64,000 bases of DNA from Saccharothrix syringae (GTDB taxonomy: Bacteria > Actinomycetota > Actinomycetes > Mycobacteriales > Pseudonocardiaceae), in NCBI RefSeq assembly GCF_009498035.1, contig NZ_CP034550.1, positions 3,162,001 through 3,226,000 of the forward strand. Reading direction: 5' to 3'. How positions within the stretch are numbered: the stretch's first letter is position 1; every line of letters begins with the position of its first letter. The notes beneath the pieces are model-generated. The model searched no databases, was not told where the DNA came from, and saw only the letters and a list, made by a program, of their open reading frames with translations. Positions 55,940-64,000 of the stretch are shown here, one piece after another. A program made the translations under genes and the position numbers.

Positions 55940-56285
55940 TCACGCCGGAACGCCGCGTGCCCGCAGCTCCGCCAGCGCCCCCAGCAGCCGGTCCCGCAAC
56001 TCCGGTCGGCAGATCACCAGATCCGGGATCAGAGGATCGCGGTTGCCGTACACCATCGGCCCACCGTCCACTCGGGACGCCTGCGCCCCGGCCGCCAAAG
56101 CCACCGCAACCGGTGCCGCGCTGTCCCACTCGTACTGCCCACCGGCGTGCACGTAGGCATCAACCTCCCCGGCGTACACCGCCATCGCCTTGACCCCGGC
56201 CGACCCCATGGGCACCAGCTCCACGTCCGCCACCTCGGCCAACCCGTCCACCAACGCCGGCCGGTGGCTGCGGCTCACCGCCACC
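55940..56285 (-). pseudogene. cysQ: CysQ-type phosphatase, C-terminal fragment
   Basis: The frame reads VAVSRSHRPALVDGLAEVAD, VELVPMGSAGVKAMAVYAGE and YVHAGGQYEWDSAAPVAVAL, and ends ELRARGVPA. These match the last 115 residues of 3'(2'),5'-bisphosphate nucleotidase CysQ, including the WDSAAPVAV metal/substrate motif of the inositol monophosphatase fold. The 5' two-thirds are gone, replaced at about 56285 by IS sequence. CysQ recycles PAP in sulfate assimilation; this fragment is not functional. Confidence 0.8.
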
Positions 56286-56680
56286 TGTGGGGTGCCAGAA
56301 GTCGGCCGTATGGTCTGACCTGCGGTTAAGCGGCTGTGGGTTCGTACTCGTTGATCAGGCCACCGAGAACCGGCTGGCGGCGTATCGAGGTACAGCCCGG
56401 CTCTGCGATCGGCTGGTCTGGTCGTGGTGGTGTGAGTTGTAGAGCTTGGTGTGGTCTGCGGTGGTTGTAGTGGGTCGCGTAGCGGTCCAGGACCGCACGT
56501 AGGTGGTGTTCGTTGAGGATGAGCAGTCGGTCGGTGGCTTCGCGTCGGACGGTGCTGACGAACCGCTCGACGTAGGCGTTGGCTCGCGGACACCGTGTGG
56601 GGTGCCAATAGTCGGCCACATGGTCTGACCTGCGGTTAGGCGGCAGTGGGTTCGTACTCGTTGATCAGGCCGCCAAGGAC
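56285..56680 (-). pseudogene. IS3/IS481-like transposase fragment with duplicated end
   Basis: The frame from 56619 reads ADYWHPTRCPRANAYVERFV and STVRREATDRLLILNEHHLR, then YATHYNHRRPHQALQLTPPR and LGGLINEYEPTAA. It is the last third of an integrase-core transposase with the catalytic Glu (VERF). The terminal 80 bases occur twice, at about 56287-56362 and 56602-56680, each carrying GGTTCGTACTCGTTGATCAG. The internal fragment therefore sits between two copies of the same IS end. The 5' part of the gene is absent. Confidence 0.7.
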
Positions 56681-56696
56681 TGCCGGTGCCTCGGGC

Positions 56697-57047
56697 CCAG
56701 GGCGGCGTAGTTACGCGGTCTGCGAGCGGCGCGACGGGTATGGCCGTACCGCCGAAGTGCCCAGCTCCAGTGAAGGCCAACTACTTGACGAGTGCACATG
56801 TGTTCGACGGCCGTAGCGGTCGACATAAGACCGTGGTGGGAGGAAGATGGGAGGCGATTGGGAGGATTCAAGGAGAATGAACCGGAGTGAATCGTGATGA
56901 AGTGCATTCAACTGCACCGTCGCCACCTGCCAATTTAGTGTTTTCGCAGGTCAGGCCATGATTTGGGCAACTCTGGGGGTTGAGTCTGCAACATATGGGT
57001 TGGTCAAGGGGTCGTCTCTTCAAGCTGGACTGAAGGCGACTCGTGAT
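56697..57047. repeat. 350-bp dispersed repeat, copy B
   Basis: This matches 39093-39440 in the same orientation. Shared blocks include GGGCCCAGG, GGCGCGACGGGTATGGC, CACATGTGTTCGACGGC, GTGGGAGGAAGATGGGAGGC and TTGAGTCTGCAACATATG. The copy ends at about GACTGAAGGCGACT. It lies upstream of the NB-ARC gene and directly beside the IS fragment. No frame is conserved between the copies. Confidence 0.7.
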
Positions 57048-57362
57048 GTGCGACAACACTGTATCGCGTTGCCTGTAGCCGCGTCGGGTGCGGTGCTTGC
57101 TTTCTTCAGTGATAGTCCTTGTCTATCCGTACTGACGGTGTCTTGAGCTGTACAGGTCCGGATCGGTCCTGTTCGGTTGCCTCGAGGTTGCGGGTTCTGT
57201 GCTCTGGACAAGGTTGGCGCCGTTCTGCCGGTTGACCGCGGGGCGCCCTCGTGCTGTCGCGTCACCTGGTGCTTCGACCTGCTCTCCGTCCTTCGCGACC
57301 GGTAGGCGCTTGCACTACCGTCGTCGGATGACGGACTGTGGCGCCGGGCTTCGGGAGGCTGC
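57048..57362. promoter_or_regulatory. Upstream region of NB-ARC gene
   Basis: A 310-base gene-free region follows the repeat. It includes an AT-richer stretch near 57100-57145 (CTTTCTTCAGTGATAGTCCT) that could hold a promoter. I see no clear operator. Confidence 0.3.
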
Positions 57363-60300
57363 TTGACCGGGGAGGTCGCGGAGCACCGGAACGTGGTCAC
57401 GGGCGACGGCGGTAAGTGCGTTGTGGTGCAGGGCCGCGACATCAGGGGCGGTGTCGCGGTCACGGTCGAGTCGCCCGGTTCCTCGTGGCGGGCGCCTCGG
57501 CAGTTGCCCCTGCCCGTAGCCGGATTCGTCGGACGCATCCAGGAACAGGAAGCCCTGGACGGGATGCTCGAGGACGGGAGCGGTGCCGCGGTCATCTCCG
57601 CCTTGGCAGGAACGGCGGGGGTCGGCAAGACGGCGCTCGCCGTCCGCTGGGCCCACGACGTGCGGGACCGGTTCCCCGATGGGCAGCTGTACGTGGACCT
57701 GCGGGGGTACGACGCGCAGCCGCCCGTGTCGGCTGGCGAGGCCCTTGCCGGGTTCCTCCGCGCGTTGGGCGTCACCGCGGTGCCGGCCGACCTCGACGAA
57801 CGAGCCGCGCTGTACCGGTCGTCGTTGGCCGGACGTCGCGTGCTGGTGCTGCTGGACAACGCCCGCGACGCCGCCCAGGTGCTGCCGCTGCTGCCGGCGA
57901 GCCCAAGCTGCTTCGTCCTTGTGACCAGTCGGGACAGCCTGCCCGAACTGCGCGTCCGCTACCGCGCCCGCAAGGTCGACCTGGGGGTCCTGACCTTGGA
58001 GGAGTCGCTGACCATGCTGAGCGACTCGCTCGGGGACCGGGTGCGGCAGCACCCCGCGGACGCCGTCGAACTCGTCAACCGGTGCGCCAACCTGCCGCTC
58101 GCCCTGCGGGTGGTCGCGGAGACGGCCGTTGCCCGCCCGCGCAGCACGCTGCGCCAGTTGGCGGGGGAGCTGGGGGACGGGGGCGAGAGCGACGTGGCGG
58201 CGGTCATCTCCTGGTCCGTCCGCCAGTTGGACGAGCACCGCGCCGCCGCGTTCCGATTGCTGGGCCTGCACCCCGGGCGGGACTTCGACGCGACCGCGCT
58301 GGCCGCGCTCGCCGGGGTGACCGTCGGGGAAGCCGAGGACCTGGTGGACGGCTTGGCGCGGGTGCACCTGATCGAAGAGGTACACGACCAGCGCTTCCGC
58401 ATGCACGACCTGCTGCGCAACCACGCGCGGCGACTGGCCGCCGACATGGACCCGAGCGCCGCGCACATCGCGTTCTCCCGGCTGTTCGACCACTACCTGC
58501 ACCTCAGCGGCCTGGCGGTGGAGGCCATGGTCGGACCGGAGGTGACCTGGTCGTCGCTCGACTGGCTGCCGGCGACCGCCACGCGGCCGCATGAACCCGA
58601 CGTGGCACGCGAGTGGATTGAGGACGAGATCGTCAACCTCGCCACCGTCGCGGCCGAGGGGATGAGGAGAGGTGAGTACGACCTCACCCTGGGGCGCATG
58701 CTGCGCAACCTCGGCACCGCGTATCGGCTCGTCGGCGACCTGCCCTCGGCGCTGCGCCAGTTCGGGCACGCCGCGGACCTTCTGGGACGGCGGCTGCCCG
58801 GCACCACCAACGGGATAGCGCTGGATCGCGCCGCGACCTTGCTCGCCGCAGGGCTGGCCTCCCAGGCGGAAGCCGTGCTCGCCCTCCACCGCCCCGACTT
58901 CACGCACCTGGAGGCCGCGGAGGCCGATCACCAGCTCGCGATCGCCGCCCTGGTCAAAAGCAATCACAACCAGGCCCTCCGGCTCGCCGGTCGGGCACGA
59001 CACGTGTTCTCGACCCACGGCCGCGGCGAACCCGCCGCCGTCAGCGCACTGGTTCGGCTGACGGCTGCCGCGGCTGCCGCGGCTGCCGCGGCAGCCGCGG
59101 CAGGGCACCGGTGGATCCCGGGGAGCGAGGAGCTGTCGGTCGCCGCCGAACTGGACCGCTGCGGGTTCCACGACGCCGCGGTCGTGGCCCGCCTGCTCGT
59201 CGTGCGGTTGCGGATCGCGGGAGGCGATCTGCGCGCGGCGACCGAAGCCCTCGACGAGCACGAGCGCGAGGAGGGCGCGCCGATCGACATCGTGATACTC
59301 CGCGCGCTGTGTCGCATCGAACTCTTCGTAGCCCGGGGAGAGCCGTCACGGGCGCTGGCCGAGGCGCGGGCGGCTCTGGAGGGGATCGACCGGTCTGCGG
59401 GGCCGGTGCTCTGCCGTCCCCTGCTGGACGTGCACGACCGCCGCTTGACAGCTCTCACCTCGCGATTGGTGTCCAGCGCCCTCGATCCCTGGCAGGTCCT
59501 GGACGTCACCGAGCGGACCCGCGCCGGCGTGGCGCGCCAAGTGCCGACGCGTGCCGCGCTGCACCCCGCGCTCACCGACAGGCTCACCCAAATCCGTTTC
59601 CTGACCCGTGCCATCGGCACGACATCGCGCGCCGACCCGACATGGGACGCCCTGCATCGGCGATTGGCGCGGATGCGGCGCGAAGCCGCTCTCCTCGGCT
59701 GGGTGGAGCAGGCCCACGACCCGGTCGCACCGCAGCACCTCGCGACGCGTCTCGGCGCACGAGCGCTGGTCGCCTTCACCGAGGCGTGGGACGGTCTGCT
59801 CGCCGTCGTCCTTGTCGACCACACCGCGACCGTCATACGCCTCGGCGACGCCGCCCGGTCGTTCGAAGACGTCCGGGGGCTGCACGCCGACCTCGACGCC
59901 ATCGCACCCGATGACCTGCCCGGATACCTGGTCGACGTCATCGCCGCCTCGGCCCGTCGCCGGGCGGCCCGGTTGGACGAGGTGCTGCTCGAACCCCTGG
60001 CGGACCGGATCGCCGACCGGGACCTCGTCGTTCTGCCCACCGGCGTGCTCCACGTCCTGCCCTGGTCGACGCTGCCTTCACTACAAGGGCGGGCGGTGGT
60101 GGTGGCGCCCTCCGCGACGGCCTGGGTGGAGCGGCACGACGACGGTCGACGCGGGGGCGGCCGGGTGGTCGTCGTCGCTGGCCCGAAGTCGACACCGGAC
60201 GTGACACGACCACTGCGACACCACCACCGGGTCGACCTGCTCGCGAACGAACGCGCCATCGCGGACGACGTGCTCTCCGCGATGGACAACGCGGCGCTGG

Positions 60301-60680
60301 TCCACCTCGCCGCGTCCAGCGAGCACCAGCCCGAGAACACGGCCTTCTCCACCGTGCGGCTCCACGACCGCGCGGTCCACGCCCACGAGATCGGCGACCT
60401 CAAACAACCGCCGGACATCGTCCTGTTGGACGGTGCCGACCTCCAGGGCGGACAAGCCGGGACCGGCGCCGAGATGCTCGGCTTCGCCGGCGGCTTGATC
60501 AAGGCCGGCGTGCGCACCGTCGTGGTCGCGGCGGCACGCACCGGCATCGACACCGGCGCCGACGCGGTGCGCGAGTTCCACGTGGCCATCGCCAGGGGCG
60601 AGTCCCCGGCCCGAGCGGTCGCCACCATCAATGCTGGAAACCCGCTACGCCGGACCTTCCTCTGCATCGGGCACGGATGA
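57363..60680 (+). CDS. NB-ARC STAND ATPase fused to a degenerate CHAT domain
   Basis: The frame starts at TTG 57363, with GGGAGG 4 bases upstream (1105 residues); GTG 57393 is an alternative. The NB-ARC core has the P-loop G83-TAGVGKT-90, Walker B VLVLLDNARDAAQ, a sensor LVTSRD and the NLPLALRVVAE (GxP-type) segment, then a winged helix with HDLLRNHARRL. Helical TPR-like repeats follow, broken by a run of 14 alanines near residue 567. The last 230 residues have the fold landmarks of CHAT proteases: LVVLPTGVLHVLPWSTL, LVHLAASSEHQPENTAFSTV and IVLLDGADLQGGQAGTGAEM. The catalytic His of HLACHG is missing (H981-LAASS), and the Cys of SACE is replaced (D1023-G-A-D), so it is probably not a protease. 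Confidence 0.82.
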   Translation: MTGEVAEHRNVVTGDGGKCVVVQGRDIRGGVAVTVESPGSSWRAPRQLPLPVAGFVGRIQEQEALDGMLEDGSGAAVISALAGTAGVGKTALAVRWAHDVRDRFPDGQLYVDLRGYDAQPPVSAGEALAGFLRALGVTAVPADLDERAALYRSSLAGRRVLVLLDNARDAAQVLPLLPASPSCFVLVTSRDSLPELRVRYRARKVDLGVLTLEESLTMLSDSLGDRVRQHPADAVELVNRCANLPLALRVVAETAVARPRSTLRQLAGELGDGGESDVAAVISWSVRQLDEHRAAAFRLLGLHPGRDFDATALAALAGVTVGEAEDLVDGLARVHLIEEVHDQRFRMHDLLRNHARRLAADMDPSAAHIAFSRLFDHYLHLSGLAVEAMVGPEVTWSSLDWLPATATRPHEPDVAREWIEDEIVNLATVAAEGMRRGEYDLTLGRMLRNLGTAYRLVGDLPSALRQFGHAADLLGRRLPGTTNGIALDRAATLLAAGLASQAEAVLALHRPDFTHLEAAEADHQLAIAALVKSNHNQALRLAGRARHVFSTHGRGEPAAVSALVRLTAAAAAAAAAAAAAGHRWIPGSEELSVAAELDRCGFHDAAVVARLLVVRLRIAGGDLRAATEALDEHEREEGAPIDIVILRALCRIELFVARGEPSRALAEARAALEGIDRSAGPVLCRPLLDVHDRRLTALTSRLVSSALDPWQVLDVTERTRAGVARQVPTRAALHPALTDRLTQIRFLTRAIGTTSRADPTWDALHRRLARMRREAALLGWVEQAHDPVAPQHLATRLGARALVAFTEAWDGLLAVVLVDHTATVIRLGDAARSFEDVRGLHADLDAIAPDDLPGYLVDVIAASARRRAARLDEVLLEPLADRIADRDLVVLPTGVLHVLPWSTLPSLQGRAVVVAPSATAWVERHDDGRRGGGRVVVVAGPKSTPDVTRPLRHHHRVDLLANERAIADDVLSAMDNAALVHLAASSEHQPENTAFSTVRLHDRAVHAHEIGDLKQPPDIVLLDGADLQGGQAGTGAEMLGFAGGLIKAGVRTVVVAAARTGIDTGADAVREFHVAIARGESPARAVATINAGNPLRRTFLCIGHG
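59059..59104. repeat. Palindromic GCTGCCGCG repeat coding polyalanine
   Basis: Three units of GGCTGCCGC are followed by inverse units GGCAGCCGC, forming a near-perfect hairpin within the NB-ARC gene. It encodes 14 consecutive alanines between the TPR-like segments. Such a tract can slip during replication and change linker length in steps of three residues. Confidence 0.7.
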
Positions 60681-60864
60681 CACAGCGACTGCTCCCCGCC
60701 GAATCCGGCACCGTATGCAGGCTGCGAATCAAATCCACCTGTCGGGAGGTTCGAGCGATACGGGTCAGGTGATCAGGTGGCACGGCCAACTGCCGCACGA
60801 GGCATCGCCCGCGGCCTACATACGCGTCAAGAGCATTGGATGCCGCTCGTAGTGGCTGAACGAC

Positions 60865-60901
60865 AGGTGTGGTTCCCGGTGCACAACCGGGAACCACACC
60901 T
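60865..60901 (-). terminator. Perfect 16-bp stem terminator
   Basis: AGGTGTGGTTCCCGGT pairs with ACCGGGAACCACACCT around a 5-base loop. It lies 23 bases past the stop of the six-cysteine secreted protein gene (minus) and also follows the NB-ARC gene (plus). Confidence 0.75.
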
Positions 60902-60923
60902 GGTTTCTCAGATCACCGTGGTG

Positions 60924-61403
60924 CTACGGGTACCACTGGGAGCAACGGATGAGAGTGCCCGCCGAGGCGTCGTAGACGCATGCGGACCAGCGCAGACCGC
61001 TGTCCTCGTAGTAGTTCTTGTTGCACACGCCCCACTTGCCGTTGCCGAGGCTGTTGCGGCAGACACCGGTGCGGTAGAGGGAACCACCGCGGTAGTTCTC
61101 CCAGAACGCTTCCGCCGACGCGCTGTCCGCCGCTGTGTCACGCACCCACCACTTGTCGCCGTTCGCTTCGAAGCAGGCCGTGGCGCCGGTCGTGGAGACG
61201 CACGGCAGGCCGGACGGGGGCGTGCCCGCCACCGCCTGGTTGAACTCGGCGTCGACTGCGGTGGTGGCCGGCCCGCCCGCATAGCGGTCGGCCGGCGCGT
61301 CCGACGCGGAACTGCTGGCGGACGCGGGTGCGGACAGCGTCATCGTCAACAGCGCCGCGACTGCAGCAGCCGATGCGAACAGCGCGAATTTCCTCTTCGC
61401 CAT
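60924..61403 (-). CDS. Secreted six-cysteine protein
   Basis: ATG 61403 follows AAAGGGG and gives 159 residues. A clear Sec signal peptide is present: MAKRKFALFASAAAVAALLT then MTLSAPASA with the usual AxA cleavage site. The mature part has six cysteines (LPCVS, ACFEA, VCRNS, VCNKN, ACVYD, RCSQW), which suggests three disulfides, and several Trp/Tyr residues (NGDKWWVRDTA, GKWGVCNKNYYEDSGLRWSA). I recognise no named domain. Similar small secreted proteins occur in actinomycetes. It may be an extracellular inhibitor, binding protein or antimicrobial; the sequence does not say which. Confidence 0.7.
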   Translation of the reverse strand: MAKRKFALFASAAAVAALLTMTLSAPASASSSASDAPADRYAGGPATTAVDAEFNQAVAGTPPSGLPCVSTTGATACFEANGDKWWVRDTAADSASAEAFWENYRGGSLYRTGVCRNSLGNGKWGVCNKNYYEDSGLRWSACVYDASAGTLIRCSQWYP

Positions 61404-61645
61404 TTTTCCCCTTTATGTCGGCACAAGAACACGTTGTGGATACGGCTATCGTGCTCGCCAGGTGATCCTGACAGTCGGAACGGCTCACGGTGGCGTGATT
61501 CGAACATGGTCAAATATCGTCCTCCGGCTGCGCTGATCGGGTGATCCACAATCGTGTTGTGTATCTCCGGCGCAGGTTTTATGTCGATAGGAGAGGGGGC
61601 GTTGATCCGGGCGCCGCGAGGACGGGCGACGATCCGGGGGACGCT

Positions 61646-62640
61646 GTGCCTGTTTTACGCATCCACTTCACCGGCACCGACCTCGGGCGTACGAGGGTGG
61701 AGACGGAGACGAACCTGATGTGGGAGGTGGTGAGCAGCGTCCAGTTGCTCCGGCACGACGAGGGCGCAGTGCACTTCAGCTGGTAGCGCGGGTACGTGCG
61801 CGATTTGGTGGCGATGGACAGGAAGGTGTTCGAGGCTGTTCGGGCGTTGACGGCGATGGCCCCGTTCGCGGCCCGCTTGCCCGACTTGCTCACGCCGGGG
61901 CTCGACCTGCCGGATCCCGACACCGGCGCGGACGTCGTCCCGTTCACCTCGCCGGCACGACTGCTGGATGAGATCGACCGGTTGTGGGAGACGACCGGAG
62001 CGACGGCCTGGCTCGACGACCTGGCACGCGGGGATCGCCGGGCGCTGAGGTGGCTGCGGACGGCGCTGCACACCTACGTCACGGAGGTCGTCGAGCCGCA
62101 TCGGCGGACCATCGAGCAGGCTCTCGGTGACGAACGCGCCGATCGCCTGCACACCTACTTGAGGTACGGAGCGGATGGCCTGCTGGCGGGTTCGAGCCAC
62201 TGATGCGATGGCGTCCACCGGTGCTCACCGTCGACCGCGAAGTGCACCTGGACGGCCGCGGCCTGCTGGTCGTCCCCTGCTACTTCGGCTCCCACCACCC
62301 GGTCGCCTCGACGGACTCGGCGATGCGCCTGGTCCTCGTCTTCCCCGTCCGCCCCGAGTTCCGCTTCGCCGCCCACCACAACACCAGCGGCGACCTGGGT
62401 GCCCTGCTGGGCCCCACCAGGGCCGCCATCCTGCGCTCCACGCTGGCCGCCAACACCACGGCAGGGCTGGCGAAGCTCAACGACATCTCACCGGCTACGG
62501 TCAGCCACCACACCAGCGTGCTCCGCAACGCCGGCTTGACCACCACGCACCGCCGCGCCAATGCTGCGAGCCACCTCATCACTCCGTTGGGTCTGCGCCT
62601 GCTCGACAGGTGCCGCGCAGTACCCGCACGTCCTGCAGGG
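61646..62640 (+). pseudogene. ArsR-like winged-helix regulator, interrupted twice
   Basis: GTG 61646 opens PVLRIHFTGTDLGRTRVETE and VVSSVQLLRHDEGAVHFSW. A TAG at 61784-61786 replaces the second Trp of a WW pair, and the frame continues RGYVRDLVAMDRKVFEAVRA. A one-base loss near 62193 shifts it again; the next frame reads FEPLMRWRPPVLTVDREVHL. The C-terminus is an ArsR-type winged helix, ALLGPTRAAILRSTLAANTT then ISPATVSHHTSVLRNAGLTT, ending LGLRLLDR. The intact gene would give about 330 residues, the usual size of actinobacterial ArsR-like regulators with an N-terminal DUF5937-like region. It cannot be translated as one protein. Confidence 0.75.
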
Positions 62641-62854
62641 CGCAGAAGCGGATGGTCGCCGCAGTGCGGTTCGACGGGACGATCATGAGCATCGGATCAC
62701 CGGTGCTCCGTTGTTGCGGCCCTGGGGACACCGAAAGTCGGCATTACGGCTCTGACCTGCGAATTCACCGTACAGTCCGGCCTTGGCGATCAAACTGTGC
62801 CGGTGCGGGAGTTGTCGCGACCACAGAACTCTTGCTGCCGGTGAGAACTCTGGT

Positions 62855-62930
62855 CACTTGACGCAGGTTCGAATCCTGATGTTCTGACGACCACAAGGGT
62901 TTTCGCAGGTCAGATACTGCGAAAACCCTT
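62855..62930. repeat. Attachment-site-like scar with T-arm sequence and 14-bp inverted repeat
   Basis: GCAGGTTCGAATCCTG at about 62861-62876 has the form of a tRNA T-arm and 3' half, but no cloverleaf lies upstream. It is followed by the perfect inverted repeat AAGGGTTTTCGCAG / CTGCGAAAACCCTT (62895-62908 and 62917-62930). This arrangement is common where an integrative element has carried a tRNA 3' end and left an att duplicate. The rest of 62641-63136 has no gene. Confidence 0.45.
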
Positions 62931-63136
62931 TGGTCTCGGGACGTTCTTCGAGGTCGACCACGCCGCTCAAAGACACCTTGACTCGTCGTTTCATGGATCC
63001 TCTGGCCGGTGTTCGGATCCATCCACCTGGCCAAACACGGGGTTGATCAACGTGAGGACGGTGGAGTGACCCCTGGACCGAGTGCTGGTTCGAGCAAAGC
63101 GGTCGGTTGGTCGAGCCGCAGCCGGAGCTGCAGCGC

Positions 63137-63952
63137 CTACTCACCCTTGGTGAACCGATCGTTGATCCGCGCGGCCAGGTCGCGGGTCAGGCCCGTTGCT
63201 GGCAGGGGGGCGCCGAGGGAGGTGGTGAGTACGTCAAGGTGAGTGTCGACGGTTGCTTCGATCAGTTCGGTGAGCGCGGCAGCTCCGGCACGGGACCGGC
63301 GCCAGCCGACCACGGCCACGGCGAAACCGATGACCGCCGCTGGGTACCAGCTCGGACCCAGCGCCCCGTAGAGCACCCCCCAGCCGGTGAGTGTTGTGGA
63401 CGAGTGGAACCTGATCTCGGCGGTCTGCACCGGCAGTCGGGCCGATTCTGGCACCAGCAGCCACAGTCGCGGCCACAGCGGGCCCAGGCGCAGGCCCTGG
63501 TACTGCGCCGCAACGCGGGTGTCGAGCAGGCGGAACCGCTCGCCGATCCAGGTGGCTCGCTGCGGGCGGTATGCGGGTACCGGGTCCACTCCTGCCTTGG
63601 CGGCGGCTCGGTCGAACCGCCACCCGCGTACCGCGACCACCAGGCGGGCCAGCCAGGCCGCTGGTCCCCGCCACGGCTTCACCCACACCGCCTGCACGAG
63701 CGTACCCAGCGCCTGCGCTGTGAACGCCGCGGCCGCCGCGCCGAGCAGCATGCCGACGGCGGCGACCGCGAGAGGCAGTCGGGGGAACGCCGAGACGATG
63801 TCGTTGCCGACTCGTACGACGTCCAGTGCGTTGTGGTGGCCGAGCCGGATCGCACACACGACCGCGACGACGAACAGCGCGCCAGGCAGGACGAGTGCGG
63901 TGACCCACCGTTCGGCGAGCTTTCCGCCCAGTCCCTGCAGGAACGGGTTCAC
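63137..63952 (-). CDS. Membrane protein of unknown function
   Basis: GTG 63952 overlaps the apparent stop of an upstream gene (GTGA), giving 271 residues. It has at least three membrane helices: ALVLPGALFVVAVVCAIRLG, LPLAVAAVGMLLGAAAAAFT and SWYPAAVIGFAVAVVGW. Between them is a cytoplasmic region with RPQRATWIGERFRLLDTRVA and PESARLPVQTAEIRFHSSTT. The C-terminal 45 residues are soluble (LIEATVDTHLDVLTTSLGAP). I recognise no family. Coupled translation with the gene beyond the window edge suggests a two-gene unit, which often occurs in defence or signalling modules, but that is only a possibility. Confidence 0.6.
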   Translation of the reverse strand: MNPFLQGLGGKLAERWVTALVLPGALFVVAVVCAIRLGHHNALDVVRVGNDIVSAFPRLPLAVAAVGMLLGAAAAAFTAQALGTLVQAVWVKPWRGPAAWLARLVVAVRGWRFDRAAAKAGVDPVPAYRPQRATWIGERFRLLDTRVAAQYQGLRLGPLWPRLWLLVPESARLPVQTAEIRFHSSTTLTGWGVLYGALGPSWYPAAVIGFAVAVVGWRRSRAGAAALTELIEATVDTHLDVLTTSLGAPLPATGLTRDLAARINDRFTKGE

Positions 63953-64000
63953 CGCGGTGAACCCGTGGGCAGCATCGGCGAGTTGTCGAACAGGGCGCAG
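63949..64000 (-). CDS. 3' end of an upstream gene (partial)
   Basis: One minus-strand frame enters at the window edge and ends at TGA 63949-63951, reading CALFDNSPMLPTGSPR. The stop overlaps the GTG start of the membrane protein gene, as expected for a coupled operon. Only 16 codons are visible, so no product can be named. Confidence 0.35.
   Translation of the reverse strand, partial: CALFDNSPMLPTGSPR

Overview
This window comes from a high-GC actinomycete. Codon use is strongly GC3-biased, GTG starts and ATGA/GTGA stop-start overlaps are common, and there is an SsgB-type sporulation cell-division regulator, a TIGR02611 membrane protein and a tRNA-Gly(GCC)-Cys(GCA)-Val(GAC) cluster. The RHS/Hint toxin locus and many pSAM2-type integrases suggest a Pseudonocardiales-like genome (Saccharothrix/Actinosynnema/Lentzea type). 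That last step is inference; no 16S or core marker is present to prove it.

The only stretch that looks like stable chromosome is about 33.1-36.2 kb: tRNA-Val(CAC), a TIGR02611 protein, an ECF sigma/anti-sigma pair, ssgB and the three-tRNA cluster. Two pSAM2-like int/xis modules sit back to back on either side, each abutting the 3' end of a different tRNA-Val gene. One extends leftward (xis 31.44 kb, int 31.89 kb). The other extends rightward, with int broken by a stop codon and xis next to an IS.

Left arm, 0-31 kb. It holds an overlapping pair of a DNA methyltransferase-like protein without its catalytic motif and an intact one; a HEPN-motif protein with a small partner; an OLD-type ATPase/TOPRIM nuclease; a GIY-YIG protein; a sigma-like regulator with a small membrane protein; and a recombinase-in-trio (RIT) transposon inserted in a truncated regulator. 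IS5 debris follows, then a membrane-anchored PD-(D/E)XK protein, a GlsB protein, and a long Argonaute that has lost its PIWI catalytic aspartate, overlapping a PD-(D/E)XK nuclease gene. A methyltransferase and a two-component system come next. The arm ends in a block of broken genes (DUF3040, CDF transporter, nuclease-STAND NTPase, chrA). It reads as a defence island built up and partly decayed by insertion.

Right arm, 36-64 kb. It holds IS elements and fragments, two remnants of the same GH15 gene, a 350-bp repeat present twice, a sigma-like regulator operon, and a three-gene RHS locus: a secreted LamG protein, a 2287-residue RHS/Hint toxin and a likely immunity protein. A cysQ fragment, an NB-ARC protein with a catalytically degenerate CHAT domain, a six-cysteine secreted protein, a broken ArsR-like regulator, an attachment-site-like scar and a membrane protein complete it.

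The best candidates for an undescribed system are the inactive Argonaute-nuclease operon, the tandem intact/degenerate methyltransferase pair, the HEPN pair beside the OLD nuclease, and the NB-ARC protein with a dead CHAT domain. Many genes are interrupted by a single base change or stop; raw reads are needed to separate true pseudogenes from sequence errors.
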